Shown one piece after another: positions 31,116 through 41,558 of a stretch of 64,000 bases of DNA. Position numbers and translations under genes: made by a program. The DNA comes from Gamarada debralockiae (Eukaryota > Ascomycota > Leotiomycetes > Helotiales > Hyphodiscaceae), in assembly GCA_002803225.1 (NCBI GenBank), contig NXFV01001714.1:23885-87884 (forward strand), written 5' to 3'. How positions within the stretch are numbered: position 1 is the first letter of the stretch; each line of letters opens with the position of its first letter. The notes beneath the pieces are model-generated. The model did no database searches, was not told where the DNA came from, and saw only the letters and a program-made list of their open reading frames with translations.

Positions 31116-33484
31116 TCATCTCATATTCACATCCTGGGTATCATCTCTCGCCTCATTATCTCCACCTAGTTCGTGCTCAACCTCATCAACTACAAACCCC
31201 TCGTAGTCTTCGAGATTCTTCTGGATGTGGACCTTGAACTTGATGATATCGTTAAGAATCCTTTCGATCTCCGTGTGTAACTCTTCTCGAAGGGCGTTCG
31301 CACGTAGAGTAAGTTGCTCATACCTAGCAAACATCAGTACCGCACACAGAAACATCTGAAGTTGACTTACTCAATGTTGGTGTTCATCTCTCGCTGCTCC
31401 ATCAACTGAACAGACTCGGTGAGGCCAGCTCGCATCTTCGCCAGCTCCTTCTCCATCTTCTCGATTTGCGTATCAGAAGCAATCTTCTGGGTTGTGGTGA
31501 CCTGTTACTCTGTTAGTAGCTGATCAGTATGCCAGGTGCTTTCTTTGTGTTTACCTCTTTTGTCTTCTCATACTCTTCCTCCGCAGCTCGGACACGATGC
31601 TCAAGCGCCTCGACCTCACTTCTCTTGTCCTCGATAGCCTCCTTGATATTGTCCAGCAAATCATGATGCTTCATCATTTCATCCATAGCGGAAGTTCGTC
31701 GCTCGGAAATCTCCTTTCTCAGACCAAGGAAACTAGATTTAACCTGTCCTCTCAGATCCAAGTTCAAAATATGAGCTGGTTGGTAGCCAGTGACTGGATC
31801 GGCTAAGAGTCTATCATTGTCTGCATTGCCGCCACCGGAAGATGACCCCATTTGCGAAGAGGTAAAGTTAGGCCCTTCATTGACAACAACTTGCAACTCA
31901 TAGTTCTTCCCTTTGGCGTTTGTCGCGGTTGATGGGATGAGTCCAATTTGGTAACCCATGCTGTTGTACTTGTCGACCATGCGCTCTAATTCCTCGAGTT
32001 TCCTACTAGCTTCGATCTCCTTTTCAGCAACTTTCTTCTTCGCCTCCTCTAATCGCTGGGACGTAGTCTCGATTCCTTTTTGAAGTCGCTCTCTCTCCGA
32101 GTTCATACGATCGATATCTGCCATGCTGATACCCTGATCATCAACCGCTCTCTGCAGATTTGCCCGTTCTTCGTCAGCCTCCTTTAGCTCCAGATTGACC
32201 TTATCAAGCTCTTCTTGCAACATCTGGACCCGGGACTCGTATTTCTCCGATCTTTGAATCATGCGACTCTCGAATTCCTCGAATTTGACTTTATCGTCTT
32301 CCATAATCTTAAAAATCCGGTCCAAGGCAGCGAGATCATTTCCGGATTTCTCAAGTTGCTCGATCTCTTTTTCGAGCCTTTGACGATCGGCCTCGAGGAT
32401 TTCCAGGTCGGCCAAGTACTGGGAATTGTTTTGATCAAACTCTCTTGCCATCGCTTCAACATGAGGAGCAAGGGCTCGGTCTTGATCCTCGTCTCCTGCA
32501 TCCTCATCCATGGAGAGCCAGTCTCGGTATGCACTGCTCAGGAAGTCAAAAATGATTCTGTCGCCGCTCACATCAACGCCACTCTCGGCACATGCTCGTT
32601 CGTACTGATTGGCACCATATCCATCAAGCATTTGCGCAAGTTGCATCATCCAGTGGAGAAGACCGAGGAACAGATGCCATGAATTCGCAGATCCTACCGC
32701 GGAGAGGGAGCTCTTGGTGATCATTTTTTGGTAAGGATAACGAAGCTGCACCAGAATCGGGGGGACTTCTTGGTCCATATTCTTTTGAAATCGGTAGCTC
32801 GGGTCAATCCGGTGATAGAGCCACTGAAACATGAAGTTGAAATCCTTCTGTGTCGGCGATCTGATAGTATTTTGCCCAAGAGAGTGCTTCATCTCCATCT
32901 CAAAGTTGTTCGCAGTCATGTAATCCAACAGCTCCTGTCCAATTTTGTTCTGGTATCCGCGATCCTTCAAAGGTCGGGGATCTCGAGGCACGCCCGCTGG
33001 TTGAGGTGCTTGCTGGAAGAAGCTCTGGTGACTCGCAGGTCCATTTGTCGACGTTCGTGATCTGTAGACACTACTTCTTCTTTCGGCGCTCTCAGCTGAT
33101 GGCCGTCCCATCTGATTTGGCGCAAAGCTCTTGCGCCCGCTAACGCTCTGGAATGAAGAACGCTTCACCGATGACATGCCAATTTCTGCCAAATTTGTGC
33201 CCGAGGAAGATCGCTGGAAAAGAGGTTGGTTCGGACGAGGGGGGGCCAGTGATGCGCGAGATCCGGAAATCGAACGTGCATGGCTAACAGTGAAAGGCGC
33301 ATTCTGATTACCGGATATCGAGTTCGAGCGCTTCATCGCGGAAGCAGGTTGTGGAATGCTCGAGTTGTAATTGATGCCTCCGAGAGTCTGCAAACATATA
33401 AACATTCTATTCGTGATTTGCAACAACTCAATTGCTTACCTCTCGTGGCCGGCGCACAGAGAAAACACCCGTGTCTTGCGACAT
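31116..33484 (-). CDS. NDC80: Kinetochore protein Ndc80
   Basis: Four exons, 33484-33440, 33387-31555, 31501-31371 and 31323-31116, encode 738 residues (yeast Ndc80 has 691). The first exon codes 15 residues ([15 protein letters not shown]). The basic Ser-rich N-terminal tail (to about residue 120) is the part that contacts microtubules and is regulated by Aurora B. The calponin-homology domain follows, with [44 protein letters not shown] and [17 protein letters not shown]. From about residue 285 to the end is a nearly continuous coiled coil for pairing with Nuf2, interrupted by a glycine-rich break ([11 protein letters not shown]) near the loop region. The complex links centromeres to spindle microtubules. 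The start shares a divergent 380 bp promoter with PEX14. Confidence 0.95.
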
Positions 33485-33864
33485 GTTGACGGCAGGGTCG
33501 TGTCGCCAGGGAGTATTTTGTTCGATATTTGGTTTTTGCAATAATGCGCTTCGTATTGACGGTTGAGGATGCTGGAATACTGAACGTTATGATTGCGTTT
33601 GATTGTGTAGAAGGTTGTCGAGATTCGAGTTGGGTGGGATCAAGCAATAATAAAGATCAGTCGATCTCATTGGGTCACGGAAGCGAAAGTAAACAAGGCA
33701 AATTAGCGTGGTTGCCAAATCCATCCATCACGTGCGTTCTTTCCTTCATGGACCCCCAACCTCGGCTTCTGGGCCATCGCGATTTCCAAAGGATACCCCA
33801 GATTTGTCTCCTGCCACTGGATTTCATGCGAAGAAACATCCAATGCGAATGGGCATAGACAAAC
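33485..33864. promoter_or_regulatory. Divergent promoter of NDC80 and PEX14
   Basis: 380 bp separate the two start codons, so both promoters lie here. A CACGTG core is at 33729-33734, about 130 bp upstream of the PEX14 start. No coding sequence. Confidence 0.5.
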
Positions 33865-35078
33865 ATGGCGATTCGTGAAGATCTCGTAGCATCAGCAGTA
33901 AGTTCGCAGATTCTCCGGATCCTTCCATTGCTAATCAGTTCACAGGTTACATGTGAGAGTCAATGGAGGCGAACGAAGATTCCTTTTGCTGACATGTCTT
34001 CGCAGTTCTGCAAGATCCAAGTGTAACAAGCTCACCGCTCGAGAATCGAATTGCGTTCCTGCAGTCGAAGAACTTAACACAAGAAGAGGTTGATGCAGCA
34101 CTGGCAAGAGCCGGTGGAGAGTCTGCGCCGAGCTACTCGAACTATGCGCCTCAACAACAAGTAATACGACAACCACAGCCTGGATATGGAGGTTATCAGC
34201 AATATCCATGGCATCAGCCACCTCCGCCAGAGGTTCCTAAGAGAGATTGGAGAGATTGGTTCATAATGGCGACAGTGATGGGCGGAGTGGGATATGGATT
34301 ATATTTCGTTGCGAAGGTATGGCCCTAAAGGTATTCAGAGGATGTACAACGTGTACTAATTTTGCTCCAGCGTTACGTCTATCCAATGATCGCACCTCCC
34401 ACAGCACCGCAATTAGAACAGGATAAGAAGGCCATCGACGAGTCGTTCGAGAAGGCATTTTCTCTGTTGGACCAACTCGCGAAAGACACCGAAACCCTCA
34501 AGACATCCGAACAAGCCCGTACTGAACTATTAGATACAGCTTTGACTGAGGTGGAGAATGTCATCAGCGAATTGAAGATATCCAGCAGACGGCGCGAAGA
34601 AGAGTCACGACGCATCAGCGACGAGGTCCGCGGACTCAAGGATTTGATACCCAAGGCTATGGAAGGGCAGAAGGAGAACACGGATAGCAGGCTGAAGGAA
34701 CTCAACACCGAACTGAAGAGTTTGAAGACTCTGATGGGTCAAAGGATGAACCCTACGACACAGTCGACCACCAGCTCCTACGGCAGGCCCTCTGGCATCG
34801 GTGCCTCTACTTCTACCGGGACACCAAGCGCAACCCCGAGTTATGGCAATGCCAACCAAAGCCCATCCGCAGAAGTTGTCTCGCCAAAGCCAGCGTCCGT
34901 AAGCAATGGAACTGGAACCGAGTCTGTGGCTTCAATCACTGGTCGGACTACCAGTCCTTTCAATACTGGGGCGCCAGCAGGTCGCGCAGCTATTCCAGCC
35001 TGGCAAATGGCTGCGGCGAACAAGAGCTCGGGTTCAACAGGTACTAGTGGAACTCAGGATGCTAGTGGTGCGGCTTAG
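33865..35078 (+). CDS. PEX14: Peroxin-14, docking subunit of the peroxisomal import machinery
   Basis: Four exons, 33865-33897, 33946-33952, 34006-34316 and 34371-35078, encode 352 residues. The second exon is only 7 nt (GTTACAT), flanked by ACAG and GTGAGA. It supplies Val, Thr and the first base of Phe. Without it the conserved N-terminal domain MAIREDLVASAVTFLQDPSV cannot be formed, and read-through of either intron meets a stop or shifts frame. The N-terminal PEX5/PEX19-binding helical domain covers about residues 1-55 (SPLENRIAFLQSKNLTQEEV). A Pro/Gln/Tyr-rich linker precedes the hydrophobic segment WFIMATVMGGVGYGLYFVAK (98-117). A coiled coil follows to about residue 240, then a Ser/Thr/Gly-rich tail. 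Pex14 forms the docking pore with Pex13 and Pex5 for PTS1 cargo, such as the SKL-ending hydrolase at 3724-5091. Confidence 0.94.
33946..33952 (+). other. PEX14: 7-nt microexon of PEX14
   Basis: Seven bases, GTTACAT, bounded by a TTCACAG acceptor and a GTGAGA donor. The introns on its two sides are 48 and 53 bp. It joins residue 11 (Ala) to VTF, completing the family signature. The frame arithmetic (33+7+311 = 351, divisible by 3) fits only if it is included. Confidence 0.85.
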
Positions 35079-35261
35079 ATGGATGAAAGGCAGATGTTTT
35101 CTCAGTAGGATTGCATAGGGCGGCGTGCTGAGGGTCTAGGGCTTTTCTTTGGCGTAGCGATCTTACAAAATAATCGAATGTATTATGATCTGATTACGAA
35201 ATTGAATCCAGTGAAAATCCGAATACCAATCTTTCATGCGCACTGAACAGTCGGTGGCACA

Positions 35262-35279
35262 GATCCTCTGCGGAGGATC
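35262..35279. repeat. Perfect inverted repeat (7-bp arms, 4-nt loop)
   Basis: GATCCTC at 35262-35268 pairs with GAGGATC at 35273-35279 around TGCG. It shares its ATCCTC core with the neighbouring inverted repeat at 35291-35317. Confidence 0.6.
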
Positions 35280-35290
35280 CTCCCGTTTGG

Positions 35291-35317
35291 ATCCTCGTCA
35301 GCCTTGCAGACGAGGAT
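35291..35317. repeat. Perfect inverted repeat (9-bp arms, 9-nt loop)
   Basis: ATCCTCGTC at 35291-35299 pairs with GACGAGGAT at 35309-35317. It follows the first hairpin by 11 bp and repeats its core. The role is unknown; a structured RNA end or a factor-binding cluster are both possible. Confidence 0.6.
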
Positions 35318-35695
35318 TTGCGATTGTGCCAGCCTCACGCTCATGTTTGAAGATGCGTCATTCACGACCACGAAACTTCGGACCACCTGATCGTACATCC
35401 GAATAACCAGTCGCAAGCCATACTTCTTCAGTCCACGAATAACTTCAAATCCTTGAGTAAAAGTGAGCGAAGCAAGGTGGCAAGTGACCACTACTAAAGA
35501 AGGGGGCTAGTCAAGGCTGGTGCCGAGGTATTCTGGCCATTGACGCTTACATTGGAGGTTTCTTTCACATTCAATCGTTCATTCCCCTTTCAGCAACTCA
35601 ACCCTCCCTTCCTTTTCTCAATAAATCTCTGTTCTCTGTTCCTTGACTGCGTCCTACTTTGCAGAAGATTGGTTCATTCGATTTCGGTGAATAAG

Positions 35696-37138
35696 ATGGA
35701 CGCCTCCTCTCCTATCCCCATCATGAAGGCCTTACTGCCAAAAGTACCTCTAATAGGAAAGACAGCGATATCGCATACCCTCGGATTCTCCGAACACGCA
35801 AAACACTGGGATCTCCGCACAGAGCTCACAGTCAACGTCCTCCGCTCCTTCATCGTCGATTCGCCACCCGAGCCTATCTCCAAGATCCAACATATGAGCG
35901 TGAAAGACCCGGGCATCAAAGGCAGGATATGGATTAGCAAGGTCACGATGTCCATACCCAGCGAAGACGATATACGCCAAGTTTTGTTCAAGGCAATTGA
36001 GGGATTGAAAGGACCCGGAGAGGCAGCGGGAGGATATAAGGAGCCGGAATTAGTGCCTGTGGAAGCGGAGTGGACGGGATATAGAGCTGGTGCTACGAAG
36101 CAGAGTACCCCATTGAAGATACCGGAGGACCAGAAATATAAGGAACTAATGAAGGAAGTTTCGTCTTTAGTTACGGTGCTCTATTTCCATGGTGGAGCGT
36201 ATTATCTCATGGATCCTGCAAGTCATAGACCGACGGCAAAGAAGCTGGCGAAACTCACGAAGGGGCGAATTTTCAGCGTTAGATATCGATTGGCGCCTAA
36301 ACATCCTTTCCCTGCTGCGGTGCTCGATGCTCTCGTCTCGTATCTCACGCTACTATACCCACCGACTGGTTCCTTTCATGAGGCAGTGGGCCCAAAGCAT
36401 ATCGTGCTCGCAGGCGACAGCGCAGGAGGCAACCTCTGCTTAGCACTGCTACAAACTCTCCTGGAATTCAGACGGCAAGGCTTAAAAGTCCTCTGGAACG
36501 GCGAAGAGCGCGAAGTACCGCTCCCTGCAGGCGCAGCATTGTGTTCTCCTTGGACAGATATCACGCACTCCTCTCCCTCCTACGACACGAACGGTAGTTA
36601 CGACTACCTTCCACCAAGAAAGATAAACATGAGAACCGGAGAACCTCCACCTTGCTCTATCTGGCCTGCTGATCCTCCTCGAAAGAACATTTATGCCGAA
36701 GACGCACTCCTCGTCCACCCAATATGTTCACCGCTTTCGGCGAAATCCTGGGAAGGTTCATGTCCGATCTACATCGGTACTGGAACCGAGTTGCTCACGG
36801 ATGAGGATAAGTATGTGGCGATGATGGCAGCGAAACAAGGAGTTAAAGTCGTATATGAGGAGTATGAGGCGATGCCACATTGTTTTGCCTTGATATTGAA
36901 TACCCTTGGTGGAGCGAGGAGGTTCTTCGATGGCTGGTCAGGGTTTATTACTGCTGCCGTTGAGAGGGCGGAGGGAATTAAGACAAATGGAGTGATAATC
37001 AAGGCGAAGACGTTGCAGGAGGTGCCTGTAAATGTGGAGGAGTTGTGTGCGGATAGTCATGACGTGGTTATTGAGAGGATGAAGAAGATGGTTGTGGAGA
37101 TTAGCGGGAAGCAGCCGGATATTATGGCAAAGTTGTAG
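35696..37138 (+). CDS. Alpha/beta hydrolase fold-3 esterase (HSL family)
   Basis: A single exon of 480 residues. The hormone-sensitive-lipase family signature is clear: HGGAYY at 165-170 (oxyanion hole) and GDSAG at 240-244 with Ser242 as nucleophile. SVRYRLAPKHPFPAA lies between them, and a late MPHCFAL supplies the catalytic His, with the usual Asp in the GTELLTDEDKY region. Length and layout, with an N-terminal ~130-residue extension, match fungal acetyl-hydrolases or steryl-acetyl-hydrolase-like proteins that deacylate small esters or lipids. The substrate cannot be read from sequence. The frame is open upstream to 35540, but the ATG at 35696 is the natural start, since upstream residues are hydrophobic and leader-like. 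No signal peptide is evident from this start. Confidence 0.85.
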   Translation: MDASSPIPIMKALLPKVPLIGKTAISHTLGFSEHAKHWDLRTELTVNVLRSFIVDSPPEPISKIQHMSVKDPGIKGRIWISKVTMSIPSEDDIRQVLFKAIEGLKGPGEAAGGYKEPELVPVEAEWTGYRAGATKQSTPLKIPEDQKYKELMKEVSSLVTVLYFHGGAYYLMDPASHRPTAKKLAKLTKGRIFSVRYRLAPKHPFPAAVLDALVSYLTLLYPPTGSFHEAVGPKHIVLAGDSAGGNLCLALLQTLLEFRRQGLKVLWNGEEREVPLPAGAALCSPWTDITHSSPSYDTNGSYDYLPPRKINMRTGEPPPCSIWPADPPRKNIYAEDALLVHPICSPLSAKSWEGSCPIYIGTGTELLTDEDKYVAMMAAKQGVKVVYEEYEAMPHCFALILNTLGGARRFFDGWSGFITAAVERAEGIKTNGVIIKAKTLQEVPVNVEELCADSHDVVIERMKKMVVEISGKQPDIMAKL

Positions 37139-40011
37139 ATGGCGTTATGATTGCACGAGAATGGGAAGGAGGGAGTGATACCCGAATGTACCTTTTTGGA
37201 AGATGATAGACTTGTAGATATTTCACCGTTCGCTGAATGCATTATCTTATGATATCACCTTGTCAGGGGAGTTGATCTGATATTCGTTTTCAACAGGAGA
37301 TAGATGTATTAAACGCCTTGATCCAATTCTCGAAATACTTCCTGCTCAGAGAATCACATCTCTATGTTCTGAAACTCCGAGTTCCGGCGTGGAATAGTTG
37401 AGAAGCGTTCAAGAGCACTTCTCCATATGCCTGGTTCTTGGGGAATCCGGTAATCAATGCTGGCGTGGGACAGTTGCGTTGAAGTTAGGAGGCTCATTCA
37501 AGGGCATTGGACAACGAAAAAGCCAGCAACAACGAAAAGAAAATCGACGACGATATTCACTGGGCATAGGTGAACAAATGAACCCCAAGCCAGTCACTCT
37601 GCCATCTTTGCATGGACTCCACGAAGTTCCCTCAGTGGGTGGAACACCTCACCCAACAGTGAGAACGCACAGGTAAACTTCACAGGAGGTATGAGATTTG
37701 GGTTCCACTCCGTACTATTCAACTACAGAAGTATTGATATACTCCAGTTTATATATATTGTCATAGACTCTCCCCAGATGTGAAGCTCTTCTGACTGGAT
37801 TTGCAAACACAACAGTCGCCCTTCGGATGCTTTCCAAGAAGACTGCCCGAGTGAGAAACTTCGATCGATGATGGAGTATGGAATTCAGGGTCACTTTGTA
37901 AAGAACATAGAATTTAATCGTCTGGAGCAAAGCGAAGTCTTTATGTCTCTCGCTGTCACAGGCCGAATTACTTCCTACTCGTCATTCAAAGCTTCGATCG
38001 CCTCAAAATCGAAGCTCTTGGTACTTTCGAAACACCGGAGCATTCGTTATCCTTCGATAGTTGAGCCTATTCTCCTGGGATCTAGACCCGTAAGATTGCC
38101 TCAGAACTCTTCCAACTGCGTCATTCTCTATCCGCCATCCTGTTTATTTGACTTATCTATGGGCCTCATGCAATTTGAGGGCTCTCAGCCGGAAATCATC
38201 ATTGAAAGGACTGGAATTTGAAAACAAGAAAAGCGACAACGAAATGAACAAAGACAACAATAATGGCGGTGGCAAGTACTCAAGGTTGGTGCAGATGCTG
38301 GTGGCGAGGGAAAGCCTTTGCTCGAGCTTTGCCAATTGACATCTGGTACAACAAGTACATCTCAAAACTGCAAATGCTCCAGTGATCGGCGTATAGCTAC
38401 TGCATCAATTGCCATAATATAATAATACATATTGAACTCTGCTGAAGTTAAGGGCACTTTGTCATCTCGATCAATCCTTTAAGCCTTTGAAATGCACTTC
38501 CATCACTCTCTAGCTCCATTCCGCAACTCCGTGGAAGACACTCGAGTTGACCCACGTACACGAGTATAGTGGAGACGAAGATACGAAGAAACCTAAGTAA
38601 GAGAAAATGGGATGAAAGAGATAAAGTTGATTGTTTTGAGCAGTTTCTGCAAAGAGAGAGAAAAGTCGTAAATCAAACCGAATTCAAGGCAACGACACCA
38701 GAATGGATTCTAGTTCTTCAAGCTTACTTTGGTCATTCAGCATATATCCTTTGGATATTCAAAATCTTGACTCCAAAATAGCAATCATTGCTCATCAGGT
38801 GTGGCGGTTTATTTAAGTCGTAGAAGGCCTGATGGCATGAGAGATGCAAGCCCAGAATACCTTCAACGATTCAGAGCTCGGATTCATAGACTTCCCAACG
38901 ACGCTCCTGGAAAGCAATGCTCCAACTAAATGCCTTGCAAAACTATACATCAGAAATTCGATCTTCTCTGCCTTCACAGGCGACATTCTGCAAGAAAATC
39001 GCATGACCTGCAGTGGCAGCAAAATAGGGTATGGCAACAATAAATATAACGACAACAAAAAAGACGCCAATGACGATAGTACAGAGTGCAAGTGACCTAA
39101 GACACCCCTACCCGAGTGTGGCTCTCATTGTGGTTGTTGTTCGGAGAGATTGTAGAGTAAAGTCGGGCCCTTTAAGAGTGACAAAGGAATCGTCTTGTAC
39201 TTCCCTGGCTCAATCTTATTCCCTTCAGATGCCGAAGAGTAACATTTGCCTTGATGTCGACACCTTGTTCGAATACGTTTCAAGGCTGTATTTCTTACCC
39301 CTCTGAGGACAAGCCATGTTTTTACGCAGCAGAGAAGGAACTTATAGTACTTCAGTTGCAAGATATTGTTCTGAATACTCCTTGTATGCTTCAGCTTTTT
39401 GGCAGCAACATAGGTGGTTATGAATCCCGAGTGCATTTGCTTTGGCAGATAGCCACTTCCAGGAGTCAGGGAGTTCCACAAGTGAGTCTGAGATTCTTGG
39501 GAAACAGTTTCAAGAGTACAGAAGGTGGCCAAGAAGGGTTTGGATAACCGCAATGAGAGAAATTGATACCAACCTAGTCACTTGACTTGGATTTTGAGTG
39601 ATTAACAACGAAAAAGAGAACGACAGTGAGAAATATAACGATGACGATAATAAGAAAAAATCAAGAGGGCGGACCTTAAGTTCAGCAAATCTTGAGCTGT
39701 CAAGAGGAATCTCCTCCAAGAAAAGACCGTTTCAAGGGCGCTTGCCGATTTGTTGGAGCGTGCAAATGGCCCCGCATCAATCGCTCATTTCAAATTATTT
39801 ATATTTACCTCCTGGCCCAAATACCTACTCACCAATATATTAATTACTCATCGTCTACAGTTACTCTATGGTACAGAGATAGAAGTCCGGTGACTTCAAG
39901 CTCAACCACCGTCGATCTTCCGCTCAAATTCTGGCCCTTCGCTAGCATACCCAAAAAGAGGCGATTTCCAAACCCTTATTCTACAACCAACAAAACTCCA
40001 CTCACCCATCC
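37139..40011. other. 2.9 kb gene-poor block with four minus-strand membrane-helix segments
   Basis: No intact gene. Four A-rich plus-strand patches (minus-strand GTT/GTC-rich) at 37509-37560, 38221-38275, 39031-39090 and 39601-39660 each translate on the minus strand to a hydrophobic run. Examples are TIVIGVFFVVVIFIVAIPY at 39031-39090 and ATAIIVVFVHFVVAFLVFK at 38221-38275. Stops follow soon after in at least three of the four. The segments near 38.2 and 39.0 kb also share a TTGCAT...GGCC...AAATAAAC pattern downstream on that strand. This looks like a decayed tandem family of small membrane-protein genes, but could be compositional. Confidence 0.35.
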
Positions 40012-41558
40012 CTAAAACTCCCTACTTTCCCCAATATCACAAACATCAAACACTCCCGTCTCAGGCAGTCCCTTCCCCTTCATAGCCTTCCTCAAAAGCA
40101 TCGGCGGCTCAAGCACATCCTCAGTCGTAAGCACCCAAGTCCCCCAATGTATCCCCATAGCTCTCTTACATTTCGTATCGATAAATATATTCACCGAATC
40201 AAACGGATTCGCGTGCATAGGACTCATAATCCATCTCGGATCATACGCTCCAATCGGTATCAACCCAAGATCAAATGGACCTCTTAATTCGCCAATTTCT
40301 TTGAATGCTGGGCAATGGGGTAGGTCTTTGTATTCGGGTCCGTAGTCGTCGACGTCTTTAGGAAGATCGGGGACAGCGCGGTATCCGGTGTCGCCTCCAA
40401 ACCAGACTTTCTTGCCGCCGGACTCGACGGCCCAACTACACCAGAGGGTGTGGCCCTTGTCGAAGGGGGTGCGTGCAGAGGTGTGTTGGCATGGGAGGCA
40501 GGAGATGCGGGCTGTGATGTCGGAGGAGCTTGGGGCAGGGGCGGAGGAGGTGGTTGAGATGCGTTTCTCGCCGGAGATGGGGGAGAGGGTTAGGTCTACA
40601 TCGTTCCACCAGTCCATTTCTACTACTTGTTTTATACCGCATTCATGAAACCATTTTGCTAGACCGAGTCCGACTACGAATTGTGCGTTGGGATGACGTT
40701 TTTGGAGCTCGAGGACTGTGGGGTGGGAGAGATGATCTAAAATCCCAATGAGCTGTGTATGTTGTGAGGAATGAGAGGGAGACCGTACCATAATGACTGT
40801 GGCTGATAGCTACAACATCTACAACTGGAAGGTCCTTGATGTGGCATGGTACTTTTGTGTACCGTTTTGGGCCCATGGACTTGAACGGGCTGCATCGATC
40901 TTCAAAAACAGGGTCGAACAGCACTCGCAACCCGCCTGGGAACTCGACATAATAACATGCGTGCCCAAGCCATGTTGCGCGTAAAGATTTGGAGTCGGCT
41001 CTGCTGGGTAGGAATTTTGGTTCGAGTACAGTGACAGTTGGAGGAGTTGTGTCTGGCCATTTTAGTTTTCCTGTAAGTTGGCGCCTGCGAATGGGTTAAC
41101 ATATGTGTGGTAGAGATTGAGGAGGGGACATGTTCGGAGCTGTCTGCTTGTCTTCCGCACCTGATTACTGTTCTTGATGCAGCACTTGGCACTTGGCACT
41201 GCCTTCTGCGAATAGCTTCCAAAAATGCACAGAACAGATAGCATACCCAATTGACAGGAACAGAGATCGCTCACTTTAACATAGCTCCTCCAATGTCAAA
41301 TACACCCCATTCCCTCCACGATTCCCACGGATTCGTAAATCCCTTCTCATTCTTTAAATGATGTTTCTTAGCCTCCGAGTCTTCTGGCACAGCACCTAGC
41401 GCCGCGGGACTACTCATAGTACACGCATACAAGACTGCGACCGCCATTCCGCTTGACATTCGTTTGGTGTCTTTCGAAGGATTCGGTCGTTGCTGTTGTT
41501 GAGGGTCGCTGGCACGTTGAAATGGACGACGCCGGAGAAGAGCACGAAACCAGCGCAT
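40012..41558 (-). CDS. NAPE-PLD-like metallo-beta-lactamase-fold phospholipase (FMP30-like)
   Basis: Three exons, 41558-41275, 41084-40789 and 40736-40012, encode 434 residues. The N-terminus is Arg-rich with few acidic residues ([15 protein letters not shown]), which fits mitochondrial import; a mildly hydrophobic stretch ([13 protein letters not shown]) follows. The zinc-binding signature HSHYDH at 190-195 is completed across the second intron. Other family landmarks are [43 protein letters not shown] and [18 protein letters not shown]. Homologues are mammalian NAPE-hydrolysing phospholipase D and yeast mitochondrial Fmp30. They cleave N-acylethanolamine phospholipids, and Fmp30 is linked to cardiolipin homeostasis. 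The first intron is long (190 bp), so a small missed exon there is possible. Confidence 0.87.

Larger units (their letters stand above)
35079..35695. other. Intergenic with two adjacent hairpins
   Basis: Holds the PEX14 terminator and the promoter of the esterase at 35696. Two perfect inverted repeats lie at 35262-35279 and 35291-35317. An 85-codon minus-strand frame at 35234-35491 overlaps them; it looks mildly protein-like but has no family features, so I do not call it. Confidence 0.45.

Noticed and set aside
39125..39553. 142-codon minus-strand frame in the gene-poor block
   Set aside because: No recognised motif and no good start context; it does not coincide with the hydrophobic segments.
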